Below, piece after piece: positions 8,986 to 18,150 of a stretch of DNA of 64,000 bases. Below the pieces are notes generated by a model. It did not search any database. It was not told the DNA's origin and worked only from the letters and a program-made list of their open reading frames with translations. Position numbers and translations under genes: made by a program. Source of the stretch: Flavihumibacter profundi (lineage in GTDB: Bacteria; Bacteroidota; Bacteroidia; Chitinophagales; Chitinophagaceae); NCBI RefSeq assembly GCF_020076305.1, contig NZ_JAIQXE010000002.1:744001-808000 (forward strand). The letters are read 5' to 3'. Position 1 is the stretch's first letter. Each line of letters opens with the position of its first letter.

Positions 8986-10146
8986 ATGGATATATCCTAT
9001 ATATTAAATGAACTTGGTGAAGACCGCAGTCAGTATTTTAACGCTGTTGCTCCCCCGATTATCCAAACCAGCAATTTCGCTTTCCGGAAAGTGGACGATA
9101 TGGGCAAGGCATTCGAAGACGAAATGTCGGGGTATCTTTATAGCCGTGGCATCAATCCGACTGTTGATATCCTACGTGCGAAACTGGCGGCACTTGACGG
9201 GGCGGAAGACGCCCTGGTTTTTAACAGTGGTGCAGCGGCTATTTTTGCTGCAGTACTTGCCAATGTGAAATCCGGTGACCATATTGTTTCCGTTAAACAA
9301 CCCTATACCTGGGCCCAGCGGATGTTTGATGTTATCCTTCCCAGGTTTGGTGTAACCACTACTTATATCGATGGAACCCAGGTGAGTAATTTTGCTGAGG
9401 CCATCAGGCCCAACACCAGTGTTATTTACCTGGAATCACCCAATAGCTGGACCTATGCCATACAAGACCTTCGCGCTGTTGCCACTATGGCCAGGGAAAA
9501 AAATATTGTCACTATTTGTGATAATAGCTATTGTACGCCACTTTACCAGCGCCCGGTAGAAATGGGAATAGATATTTCCCTTCAATCGGCAACAAAATAC
9601 ATAGGCGGTCATTCAGATACTGTAGCCGGTGTCATTTCGGGCTCGAAATCCATGATGAAAAAAATCTTTGACAGCGAATACCTGAATATCGGAAGCGGTA
9701 TCCAGCCCTTCAATGCCTGGTTGCTGATCCGCGGATTGAGGACCCTTCCCGCCCGTCTCGAGCAATCTGCACAAACTACACGCAAGGTGGTTGATTACCT
9801 GAAAACACATCCAAAAGTAGAAACAGTAATTTTCCCGCTGGATCCCGGATTTCCACAATACGAACTTGCCAAATCACAGATGAGTGGCGCCAGTGGCCTG
9901 CTCACGATCATTTATAAGGCACAGGAAAGGAAGGAGATTGTGCAATTCTGTGAGGCCTTAAAACATATCATGATGGCGGTTAGCTGGGGCGGCCACGAGA
10001 GCCTGGTGATACCCCGCTGTGCATCTATTAAGGAAAAAGACTTCAATCCTGCAAAGAAAGAACACCGGATGGTGCGCCTTTATATAGGGCTGGAATCTGC
10101 TGATTACCTGATCAAAGACCTTGAGCAGGCATTTCTTGCGGGGTGA
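8986..10146 (+). CDS. Cys/Met metabolism PLP-dependent enzyme (cystathionine gamma-synthase/gamma-lyase family)
   Basis: A 386-residue fold-type I PLP enzyme. SATKYIGGHSD contains the Schiff-base lysine Lys204; ICDNSY holds the Asp179 that pairs with the pyridine nitrogen; YSRGINPT (residues 52-59) provides the Tyr and Arg that bind the phosphate of the neighbouring subunit; LEQSAQTT is the usual segment before the C-terminal domain. Members carry out cystathionine synthesis or cleavage, or methionine gamma-lysis. The upstream permease, 5 bp away, suggests a catabolic role on an imported sulfur amino acid, but the reaction is not decided by the sequence. Confidence 0.85.
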   Translation: MDISYILNELGEDRSQYFNAVAPPIIQTSNFAFRKVDDMGKAFEDEMSGYLYSRGINPTVDILRAKLAALDGAEDALVFNSGAAAIFAAVLANVKSGDHIVSVKQPYTWAQRMFDVILPRFGVTTTYIDGTQVSNFAEAIRPNTSVIYLESPNSWTYAIQDLRAVATMAREKNIVTICDNSYCTPLYQRPVEMGIDISLQSATKYIGGHSDTVAGVISGSKSMMKKIFDSEYLNIGSGIQPFNAWLLIRGLRTLPARLEQSAQTTRKVVDYLKTHPKVETVIFPLDPGFPQYELAKSQMSGASGLLTIIYKAQERKEIVQFCEALKHIMMAVSWGGHESLVIPRCASIKEKDFNPAKKEHRMVRLYIGLESADYLIKDLEQAFLAG

Positions 10147-10228
10147 ATGGGGTGATTTCACCATAATTATACGTGTGGTAACAGTCTTGATGGCGAATTC
10201 TTTATTTTTAGCCCCTTAACTTATTTTC

Positions 10229-11725
10229 ATGAAGCTTTTGAGAAAGTTCTCCCTGCTTGTTTTATACAGTACACTTATAGCTGGCGAACTTAATGCCCAA
10301 ACCACAAATACCCCCCACCCGGACAATGAGCCCTGGGACCTGCGCCAATGCGTTGATTATGCTATTAAGAATAATATTTCAGTGCGCCAGTCAGATGTCC
10401 AGAAACGCATGTCTGACCTTGTTTTCGAGCAGAATAAAAAAACGCGCATACCCAATGCCAGTTTTAGTACCAATACCGGTTACCAGTTTGGCCGTTCCAT
10501 TGATCCTACCACAAACTTGTTTACCAACCAGCAACTCCTGTTCCAGGGCTATCAATTCAATACAGATATGACCATTTATAACTGGGGGCGCATCAATAAT
10601 AATATTACTGCCAGCCGGCTGGGTGCTGAAGCCGCCGCTGCAGATGTAGAAAAAAACCGCAATGATATTTCCCTGAATGTTGCAACAGGCTACCTGGCAG
10701 CACTTTTGTCAAAAGTGCAGATTGATATTGTCCAGGTGCAATTACAACAAAGCCAGAACCAGTTAGCCGATACCCGCAAACGTGTGGAAGCGGGTACGGT
10801 TCCGGAATTGAATGCGGTGGACCTCGAAGCCCAGGTTGCCAGGGACAGTTCAACCCTGATTACAGCCCAGGGTAATTTCGAATTGAACCTGTTGTCGCTG
10901 AAAGCATTACTCAATATGGATGCGGCTTCTCCTTTTTCTATAGCTGTTCCTCCGGTTGACCAGATTCCAGTGGATCCCATCTCTGAACTTCAGCCAGCAC
11001 TGGTATTCGACCTGGCAATGAAAAACCAGCCAGCCCAAAAAGCAAATGAGTTGCGCAGGCAATCGCTGGAATATAGTGCAAAGGCGGCCCGTAGCTTGTT
11101 ATATCCTACTTTTTCTGCTTTTGGCGGACTAGCCAGTAATTTTGCGAATTCAAATCTCAAAACAACCAGCGTTGATTTCCTGGGGTATAATCCACCCCGT
11201 CCTTATTCCAGTGTAGTGGATGTGAATGGTGTCCTTACACCGGTTCAGACCCCCAACTTTAAGGTCACCCAGGCTAAGAAGACCCCGGGTGAAATGTGGA
11301 GCGATTGGGGTTCGCAGATGAGTAATAACTTCCGCCAGAACCTGGGCATTGCGATAAGTGTACCCATTTTTAACGGATACCAGGCCCGTACGGGTTATCA
11401 GCGGTCCAAATTAAATGTTGAAAGCCAGAACCTTGTAATTGAACAGGCCAACCAGAAACTAAAACAGGATATTTATAACGCGTATACCAATGCAGTAACG
11501 GCATTACAAAAATATAATTCCGCCAACACCAGCAGGAATGCAGCACAGCGGGCATATGATTTTGCCAGTCGCCGGTATGAACTTGGATTGTTATCCACCC
11601 TTGAATTAATTACATCCCAAACAAACCTTACCCGAGCTAAAATCGATGTTGCCAATGCGCAATTCGATTATGTTTTCCGCATGAAAGTGCTGGAATTTTA
11701 TAAAGGCATGGGTATTAAACTCTAA
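10229..11725 (+). CDS. TolC-family outer-membrane efflux protein
   Basis: A 498-residue protein with a signal peptide (about residues 1-23, ending ELNAQ) and two OEP repeats rich in Gln, Asn and Ala with long predicted helices (for example VQIDIVQVQLQQSQNQLAD and the later SRRYELGLLSTLELITSQTNL). TolC-type trimers form the outer-membrane exit duct for tripartite pumps or type I secretion. The adaptor gene follows after 36 bp, so the two are probably an operon and work together. The helix-rich halves and the GYQARTGYQRSKLNVE strand segment fit the family well. Confidence 0.9.
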   Translation: MKLLRKFSLLVLYSTLIAGELNAQTTNTPHPDNEPWDLRQCVDYAIKNNISVRQSDVQKRMSDLVFEQNKKTRIPNASFSTNTGYQFGRSIDPTTNLFTNQQLLFQGYQFNTDMTIYNWGRINNNITASRLGAEAAAADVEKNRNDISLNVATGYLAALLSKVQIDIVQVQLQQSQNQLADTRKRVEAGTVPELNAVDLEAQVARDSSTLITAQGNFELNLLSLKALLNMDAASPFSIAVPPVDQIPVDPISELQPALVFDLAMKNQPAQKANELRRQSLEYSAKAARSLLYPTFSAFGGLASNFANSNLKTTSVDFLGYNPPRPYSSVVDVNGVLTPVQTPNFKVTQAKKTPGEMWSDWGSQMSNNFRQNLGIAISVPIFNGYQARTGYQRSKLNVESQNLVIEQANQKLKQDIYNAYTNAVTALQKYNSANTSRNAAQRAYDFASRRYELGLLSTLELITSQTNLTRAKIDVANAQFDYVFRMKVLEFYKGMGIKL

Positions 11726-11761
11726 ACAACAAAACACCACTAACGCAATTATCCCACAAGT

Positions 11762-13150
11762 ATGAACAAGAAATTATTATGGATCATCATAGGTGTTCTG
11801 CTGCTGATCGGCACGCTGTTCGGATTAAAGAAAGCCGGTGTAATTGGCAAAGAAGAAGGCATAAAAGTGACCACTGAAAAAGTGCAGAACCGCACCATTA
11901 TCGAAACTGTTAATGCCAGTGGTAAAGTTTACCCTGAAGTTGAAGTAAAAGTGAGTTCTGATATTTCCGGGGAAATTATTGACCTGAAAGTTGAAGAAGG
12001 TGATAGCGTAAAGAAAGGGCAGGAGCTGGCGCGGATCTTCGCGGATATTTACCTTACCCAGCGCGACCAGGTAGCTGCTGCCGTGAGGCAACAGGAAGCA
12101 ATGGTGAATAATAGCACGGCACAATTGGAAGCCTTAAAATCAGCGCTTGCCCAAACTGAAGCCCAATACAACAGGCAATTAAAACTGATGCAGGAGAAAG
12201 TGATTTCAAAGTCAGAATTTGAACAGGCAGAAAACGCGTACAATACTGCAAAAGCCAATTACAATGCCGCCTTACAGGGTATAGCAGGTAATAAGGCCGC
12301 AGTTCAAAGTGCCCAGGCAAACCTGCAAAGGGCTAATAAAGACCTTGGCAGAACCACCATCCTTTCCCCGATGAATGGTGTAATTTCATTGCTTGCTGTT
12401 AAGAAAGGAGAACGTGTTGTAGGTACTGCGCAAATGACCGGTACTGAAATGATGCGCATTGCAGACCTTGATGTAATTGAGGTTCGCGTGGATGTAGGCG
12501 AAAATGATATTCCCAAAGTGCACCTGGGTGATTCTGCGCTTGTTGAAGTTGATGCCTATAATAACCGGAAATTTAAAGGTATTGTTACCCAGATAGCCAG
12601 TAGCAGCACCTCATTAGGCTCATCAACTGCTGCAAGTACAAATGATGTCACCAACTATAAAGTGCATATCAGGTTATTAAAAGATTCTTACCTCGACCTG
12701 CTTGGTTCAAAAAGGGCAAAGGATTTTCCATTCCGTCCGGGTATGAGCGCCAGTGCCGATATTCAAACCCGTCGCCGTGAGAATGTACTTGCAACGCCTA
12801 TTAATTCTGTAACCACACGCGAAAAAGATTCTGATAAAGCTGTTGCTGAAACAAAAACTTCAATTGGTACAAACGAGGAAGAGAACGACGAGCAGAAGGA
12901 AGAGAAGAAATCACTCAGCACAGAACTTGATGAAGTTGTTTTTGTGTTGCAACCGGATAAGACTACGATCAAAAAGGTTAAGGTGCGTACTAATATCCAG
13001 GATATTAATTATATCGAAATCCTGAGCGGCCTTAAAGCTGGTGATGAAGTGGTGACCGGGCCATATTCGCTGATCTCCAAGTCATTGAAAAATGGTGATA
13101 AGGTGAAAGTGGTGAAGAAAGAAGAACTCTTCGAAGCTAAAAAGAAATAA
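11762..13150 (+). CDS. Periplasmic adaptor of an efflux pump (HlyD/MacA family)
   Basis: The 462-residue membrane-fusion protein has one N-terminal membrane anchor (residues 5-20), a lipoyl-like first half (SGKVYPEVEVKVSSDISGEI), a long Gln/Ala coiled-coil hairpin (about residues 100-190), and the second lipoyl half (TTILSPMNGVISLLAVKKGERVVGT). A beta-barrel follows, then an unusual Glu/Lys-rich insert near residues 370-388. The architecture resembles MacA. It links the TolC-like protein to an inner-membrane transporter, yet no MacB-type ABC permease follows: the next gene, 1 bp later, is gpsA. The partner must be encoded elsewhere. Confidence 0.88.
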   Translation: MNKKLLWIIIGVLLLIGTLFGLKKAGVIGKEEGIKVTTEKVQNRTIIETVNASGKVYPEVEVKVSSDISGEIIDLKVEEGDSVKKGQELARIFADIYLTQRDQVAAAVRQQEAMVNNSTAQLEALKSALAQTEAQYNRQLKLMQEKVISKSEFEQAENAYNTAKANYNAALQGIAGNKAAVQSAQANLQRANKDLGRTTILSPMNGVISLLAVKKGERVVGTAQMTGTEMMRIADLDVIEVRVDVGENDIPKVHLGDSALVEVDAYNNRKFKGIVTQIASSSTSLGSSTAASTNDVTNYKVHIRLLKDSYLDLLGSKRAKDFPFRPGMSASADIQTRRRENVLATPINSVTTREKDSDKAVAETKTSIGTNEEENDEQKEEKKSLSTELDEVVFVLQPDKTTIKKVKVRTNIQDINYIEILSGLKAGDEVVTGPYSLISKSLKNGDKVKVVKKEELFEAKKK

Positions 13151-13151
13151 A

Positions 13152-14189
13152 ATGCGGTTAGGCATCATAGGTGGTGGCAGCTGGGCAACAGCCCTTGCCA
13201 AGATTGTTACTGATAACAAGCAACCTTTGAACTGGTGGGTAAGGAATGAACAGATTGTACAGCATATTTACCAGCGCAAGCATAATCCGCAATACCTTTC
13301 TGCGGCCACCTTTGATACGACCCATATCCACCTGAGCACAGATATTGTAAAAGTTGTACAGGACAGCGATTGCATTGTATTAGCTGTGCCTTCTTCCTAT
13401 ATTGAAGATACCCTCGCAAAGCTTGGTGCCGAAGCTTTCCGTGGCAAGTCTGTAGTTTCCGCAGTAAAGGGCATGTTGCCTGAGCAGAACATCCTGCTGA
13501 ATGAATGGCTTTCCCATAAATTCAATATTTCCCTGTCTGATTATTATACACTGATGGGGCCCTGCCATGCAGAGGAAGTAGCCAATGAAAAATTGTCGTA
13601 CCTCACTTTTTCCGGATTGGATGAGAGCAAGACTGCTGCAATTGCCGGGCTGTTTAATACCTGCTATATCAATACAGTGGTGAACCAGGATGTTATTGGT
13701 GTTCAGTATGCGGCAGTATTGAAAAATATTTATGCACTCGGTGCCGGGATAGCCCATGGACTTGAATATGGCGATAATTTCCAGAGTGTACTAATTGCCA
13801 ACTGTGCTGATGAAATGGCTGGGTTCCTGCGAAAAGTAGGAGTGAAACATGTTGAAGTGGGTATTCATGCAGCTGAAAGTCCGGTTACCCATAAGAAGGC
13901 AGCCAACTATGCGGCTTCAGTATACCTGGGCGACCTGTTGGTGACCTGTTATTCCCTTTTTAGCCGCAACCGCACTTTCGGAAATATGATCGGCAAAGGT
14001 TATTCTGTAATGTCAGCCCAACTCGAAATGAATATGGTGGCAGAAGGTTATAATGCCAGCCGGTGTATTTATGTAGTAAACCAGGAAGTGAAGGCGGATA
14101 TTCCCATAGCTGAGACTATTTACCGCATTTTGTGGAAGCATCTTCCACCTGCCACAGGGTTCGCTTTTATTGAGGAAAACCTTATCTGA
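13152..14189 (+). CDS. gpsA: Glycerol-3-phosphate dehydrogenase [NAD(P)+]
   Basis: The 345-residue protein starts with the dinucleotide-binding motif GIIGGGSWATALAK and carries VLAVPSSY, SAVKGMLPEQN and LKNIYALGAGIAHGLEYGDN, the last with the family's catalytic lysine. GpsA reduces dihydroxyacetone phosphate to sn-glycerol-3-phosphate, the backbone of phospholipids. The gene starts one base after the adaptor stop codon, so it is probably translated from the same message as the efflux genes. That linkage has no obvious functional logic beyond the envelope. Confidence 0.92.
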   Translation: MRLGIIGGGSWATALAKIVTDNKQPLNWWVRNEQIVQHIYQRKHNPQYLSAATFDTTHIHLSTDIVKVVQDSDCIVLAVPSSYIEDTLAKLGAEAFRGKSVVSAVKGMLPEQNILLNEWLSHKFNISLSDYYTLMGPCHAEEVANEKLSYLTFSGLDESKTAAIAGLFNTCYINTVVNQDVIGVQYAAVLKNIYALGAGIAHGLEYGDNFQSVLIANCADEMAGFLRKVGVKHVEVGIHAAESPVTHKKAANYAASVYLGDLLVTCYSLFSRNRTFGNMIGKGYSVMSAQLEMNMVAEGYNASRCIYVVNQEVKADIPIAETIYRILWKHLPPATGFAFIEENLI

Positions 14190-14203
14190 AGGCAAATTGA
14201 AGG

Positions 14204-15331
14204 TCAGTCTGTAAAAAAATCAGCTGCAATGCCATCTGCAAATAACCTTCCCGCATTTGTCAGCAGAATACCGGAATCCGTAATCTCCAGCTGTAACAGT
14301 CTTTCATACCTGGCAGCTTTCGATAAAATAACCTCAGCATAGTCATTGCCTTTCAGTTCACGGATCTTTTCCAATTGTATGCCTTCCATTGTGCGCAGTG
14401 CCGTCATCACATATTCATTAAACCGGTTATCGGGTGTTAGTTTCTCTTCTTCAAACACAGGCAATCCTTTTTCGATACCTGACAGATATAAGGCATTATT
14501 CGGGAAATTCCACCGCCGGTGCAGCCCGTCGTAGGAATGTGCACCGGGGCCAATGCCGAGGTAAGGAATTCCCTGCCAATAGGCACTGTTGTGTCGGCTT
14601 CTGTAGCCTGGCCGTGCAAAATTGGATACTTCATAATGCTCATATCCGGCTTCCTTTGTCCGCTCCATCAATTGCAGGAATTGCCGGGCCTGTTGTTCAG
14701 GATCTGTATCCGGCAACTGCTTTTTTTCAACCATATGGTGAAGGGCAGTTTTTGGTTCAACGGTAAGTGCGTAGCAGGACAAGTGTGGCACATCCAGCTC
14801 AACAGCTTTCGACAGGTTGTCCAGCCATGCTTCATCAGTAAGATCAGGAGTTCCGTAGATGAGGTCAATGGTCATATTACTGAAGCCAGCCTCCCTGGCC
14901 AACCGGATGCTGCTTAATGCTTCTCCGGCGGTATGTGCCCTGTTCATCCAGATCAGGTCCTCTTCCCGGAAGGATTGTACGCCGATACTTAAGCGGTTGA
15001 TGCCGGCCTTTCCCCATTCGTATAGCAACTCTTTATCGATATCGTCAGGATTGGCTTCTAGGGTGAGTTCCGCGTTTTCGGCAATGGAAAACTTTTTTGC
15101 CAGTCCGTTCAGCAGGCTGTTAAGTTCAGGGACACTGAGCAGGGAAGGGGTTCCGCCGCCAAAATAGATTGTTTCAATGGTTTGGCCCGAAAGCCGGTAA
15201 GCTTCCCGGTCAATTTCAGTCAATAAAGCGCTAACTACCGCGTTCTTGTTTTGCAATCGGGTAGAAAAATGGAAATTGCAGTAATGACATGCTTTCCTGC
15301 AGAAAGGGATATGAAGGTAAATTCCGGCCAC
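14204..15331 (-). CDS. hemW: Radical SAM heme chaperone HemW (oxygen-independent coproporphyrinogen oxidase-like)
   Basis: The 375-residue radical SAM protein has the cluster motif Cys11-x3-Cys15-x2-Cys18 (FCRKACHYCNF) without the fourth cysteine of true HemN, which points to HemW. YFGGGTPSLL and the SIGVQSF segment are SAM-binding hallmarks. HemW is thought to insert heme into respiratory proteins. The start is a GTG at 15329-15331: an in-frame TAA lies four codons upstream and no ATG is available. The 5' end overlaps the divergent Omp85 gene by about 21 bp, so each promoter must lie inside the other gene. Confidence 0.88.
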   Translation of the reverse strand: MAGIYLHIPFCRKACHYCNFHFSTRLQNKNAVVSALLTEIDREAYRLSGQTIETIYFGGGTPSLLSVPELNSLLNGLAKKFSIAENAELTLEANPDDIDKELLYEWGKAGINRLSIGVQSFREEDLIWMNRAHTAGEALSSIRLAREAGFSNMTIDLIYGTPDLTDEAWLDNLSKAVELDVPHLSCYALTVEPKTALHHMVEKKQLPDTDPEQQARQFLQLMERTKEAGYEHYEVSNFARPGYRSRHNSAYWQGIPYLGIGPGAHSYDGLHRRWNFPNNALYLSGIEKGLPVFEEEKLTPDNRFNEYVMTALRTMEGIQLEKIRELKGNDYAEVILSKAARYERLLQLEITDSGILLTNAGRLFADGIAADFFTD

Positions 15332-17119
15332 AGTGCAAAATTAAGGGCATATCGGCAATGGCTGCTATCACTTATTTTTTTGGCAACGGGTAGTATTGGC
15401 CACGCCCAATATTTCCTGCATGTCATACCAATAGATAAAGACTCTGTTTTTGTACAGCAATTGTCCATCAGCACCAGGTTCAGTAATAAAAATTCATGCC
15501 TTCAATATGTGAACCAACTGCCGCGGCAACTGGCAAAAAAAGGTTATGCATCGGCTTCGGTCGACAGTTTGCAGGTAGATTCAACCTCAGCCACAGTGCA
15601 TCTTTTTGTTGGGGACCAGTTTTACTGGGGCCAGTTGCAGGTAAAAGGATTAACGGCGCTTGAAATACAGCAGAGCGGAATAATATTACCACGAAAAAAC
15701 CACCAGCCCTTTAACCAGCAGGCAGTTGACAAATTAGAGTCCGGCTTGATTTCCTATCTGTCTGATCGTGGCTATCCATTTGCATCAGTGCAACTCGATA
15801 GTATTCAATTAGATCATGGACTGGTTAATGGAATCGTTGTGGTGACCAAGGGCATTCCCTATAAAATGGACAGCATCAGGGTTGTCGGATCAGCCCATAT
15901 TACCGAGCGATTCCTGCAACGCTACCTCGATCTGCTATATGGGAGCCCGTATCGCCAAAAGACTTTTGAATCCATAAGCCAGCGCCTCAGGGAATTGCCC
16001 TACTTGCAGGAATCAAAGCCCTGGGCAATGCGTTTTGGTGGAAATGGCGCAGAGCTCGACCTTTTTCTGGAACCCCGAAAAAGCAGCCAGGTAAATGTGT
16101 TGATCGGGTTATTACCAACCACTGATCAACTTTCGGGGAATAAAGTGAAGCTTACCGGGGAGGCCAATCTTAACCTTAAAAATGCCCTTGGTGCCGGAGA
16201 AACAATAGGGCTCAACTGGCAACAACTACAGGTGCAGTCACCCAGGCTGAACCTGTTATTCCAGCAGCCATTCATCTTTGGGAGTGCATTCGGAATAAGC
16301 GCCCAGTTTGACCTTTTTAAAAAAGACAGTTCTTACCTGAATATCAATACCCAGCTTGGTTTGCAATATTCCTTAACCGCCAGGCAAACAGGGAAGGTAT
16401 TTTTGCATTTATTCCGGTCAAACCTGATTACTGTAGATACCCAACAGGTAATCAATTCAAAGAAATTGCCTGCCGATATTGATATGAGTATATACGGCCT
16501 GGGGGCTGATTACGAATTATTCACGACCAATTACCGGCGAAATCCCAGGAAGGGCTGGGAAGTTTTTTCGAGTTTTGTTGCCGGAATGAGAGAGATCAGG
16601 GAGAGCAGCGCCATCTTAAATATAAAAGACCCTTCATTCAATTATGCTTCATTGTATGATACAGTCGATTTATCCAGTTACCAGTTTCGCATAAAAGCCC
16701 GTGTAGCCAGGTTTTTCCCGATTGGCCGGCAGGCTACATTGCAGTTATTGGCCAGTGCGGCCTGGCTGCAAAGCCCGCAATTATACCGTAATGAACTGTT
16801 CCAGATTGGTGGTTACAAACTCATGCGCGGCTTTGATGAAGAGAGTATTTTTTCTTCAAGGTACCTTGTCAGCACAATTGAATATCGCTACCTGGTTGGC
16901 ATGAATTCTTATTTCTTTGCCTTTAGCGACCTCGGCCTTACTGCCAATAAAAGTAATTATGCCCCTGGCAGTAACCGCTTACTGGGATTAGGTTTCGGCA
17001 TTGCCTTTGAAACTGCTGCGGGCTTTTTCAATCTTTCCCTTGCTGCCGGTAAAAAAAATGATACCAACCTGAACCTGCGCCAGACCAAGATCCATTTGGG
17101 CTATGTGAATTATTTCTAA
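15311..17119 (+). CDS. Omp85/BamA-TamA family outer-membrane protein with POTRA domains
   Basis: A 602-residue protein that begins with a signal peptide (about residues 1-33, cleavage near GHAQ) followed by POTRA-like repeats (GQLQVKGLTALEIQQSGIIL; PYKMDSIRVVGSAHITERFL) and a C-terminal D15-type surface-antigen barrel with the motif YRNELFQIGGYKLMRGFDEE. It ends in an aromatic residue (NYF). Such proteins insert or export outer-membrane proteins; this one is shorter than BamA and closer in size to TamA-like members. The ATG at 15311 is the last one that keeps the signal peptide, and it overlaps the hemW start on the other strand. DUF4271 and hemD follow. Confidence 0.85.
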   Translation: MKVNSGHSAKLRAYRQWLLSLIFLATGSIGHAQYFLHVIPIDKDSVFVQQLSISTRFSNKNSCLQYVNQLPRQLAKKGYASASVDSLQVDSTSATVHLFVGDQFYWGQLQVKGLTALEIQQSGIILPRKNHQPFNQQAVDKLESGLISYLSDRGYPFASVQLDSIQLDHGLVNGIVVVTKGIPYKMDSIRVVGSAHITERFLQRYLDLLYGSPYRQKTFESISQRLRELPYLQESKPWAMRFGGNGAELDLFLEPRKSSQVNVLIGLLPTTDQLSGNKVKLTGEANLNLKNALGAGETIGLNWQQLQVQSPRLNLLFQQPFIFGSAFGISAQFDLFKKDSSYLNINTQLGLQYSLTARQTGKVFLHLFRSNLITVDTQQVINSKKLPADIDMSIYGLGADYELFTTNYRRNPRKGWEVFSSFVAGMREIRESSAILNIKDPSFNYASLYDTVDLSSYQFRIKARVARFFPIGRQATLQLLASAAWLQSPQLYRNELFQIGGYKLMRGFDEESIFSSRYLVSTIEYRYLVGMNSYFFAFSDLGLTANKSNYAPGSNRLLGLGFGIAFETAAGFFNLSLAAGKKNDTNLNLRQTKIHLGYVNYF

Positions 17120-17133
17120 ATTGCATCCCATCC

Positions 17134-18114
17134 ATGAACCGATATTTATCCCTGATTTTATTTTGTTGCTGCCTCGTTACAGGTTTGTCTGCCCAGGACA
17201 AGCCACTGGCGCAGGATTCCCTGAATCTTGCGGACACTGGCAATAAAAAAGCTGTTATACACCAAACAGTAATTCCTGGAATAGATAGTTCTGCCAAAAA
17301 AGATACCCTTCAGGTTAAAGTAGATTCATTGCCTGTTTCCGCACCTGCCCCGGTTCTGCCGGTAGATTTTTCAAAATCAATGTACCAGCGGGTTTTGAAG
17401 GAAAACAAATATTTCAATTTTACCGGCAAGGCTGTTTACAGGATAATCACACCAAGGACAAATGTGGGCAAGGATGACATTTTCTATTTGCTGGCTGCAT
17501 TATTTTTTTTGCTTGCTATTGTAAGGGCTTCCTTCGGCCGGTATTTCCAGAATTTGTTTGCCGTTTTTTTCAGGGCCTCCATGAAGCAAAAACAGATCAG
17601 GGAACAATTACTACAAACGCCCCTGGCTTCCCTCTTTCTGAACCTGTTATTTATTGGTACAGGTAGTTTGCTGGTTACATTTATTCTCCAGGATAGGGTT
17701 AAATCGGGTGGCGATGTTATTAGTATTTGGTGGCTGTATGGGTATTCAGCAGGCGGCCTAACCCTGCTTTACCTGGGAAAATATTTTATACTGAAAATGA
17801 TCGGCTGGACCCTGAAAATGGAAGCTACTACCGATACTTATATTTTTATCGTTTTTATGTGTAATAAAGTAATGGCCATTTTTCTGCTACCGCTGTTGCT
17901 GGTGGCTGCTTTCGGCAGTGCCGATGTGAAAACTGTTGCCATGACACTTGCCTATGTGGTTGTGGTTGCCATTTTTGCTTACCGGTATATAAGTTCTTAT
18001 GGATATATTAACCGGGAAGTGAGAACGAGTCGTTTCCATTTTTTTCTTTACCTTTGTGCCTTCGAAGTAGCACCCTTACTGTTGATTTATAAGGTGTTAT
18101 TGAAAATTGTGTAG
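17134..18114 (+). CDS. DUF4271 membrane protein
   Basis: A 326-residue protein with an N-terminal signal or anchor helix (YLSLILFCCCLVTGLSAQ), a periplasmic Pro/Ser-rich linker of about 90 residues, and about seven C-terminal hydrophobic helices. The order and the location next to hemD match the Bacteroidota family DUF4271. No catalytic motif is visible. It starts 14 bp after the Omp85 gene and ends 36 bp before hemD, so the three are probably cotranscribed. The function is unknown; the family's habitual link to hemD suggests envelope or heme-related work, but this is inference. Confidence 0.8.
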   Translation: MNRYLSLILFCCCLVTGLSAQDKPLAQDSLNLADTGNKKAVIHQTVIPGIDSSAKKDTLQVKVDSLPVSAPAPVLPVDFSKSMYQRVLKENKYFNFTGKAVYRIITPRTNVGKDDIFYLLAALFFLLAIVRASFGRYFQNLFAVFFRASMKQKQIREQLLQTPLASLFLNLLFIGTGSLLVTFILQDRVKSGGDVISIWWLYGYSAGGLTLLYLGKYFILKMIGWTLKMEATTDTYIFIVFMCNKVMAIFLLPLLLVAAFGSADVKTVAMTLAYVVVVAIFAYRYISSYGYINREVRTSRFHFFLYLCAFEVAPLLLIYKVLLKIV

Positions 18115-18150
18115 GAGTTAATTAACTTTAAGAAAATTTAGCTTAATAAA

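Noticed and set aside
10147-10228. Terminator after the PLP-enzyme gene (GGTGA/TCACC hairpin)
   Set aside because: The stem is only 5 bp and has no T tract.
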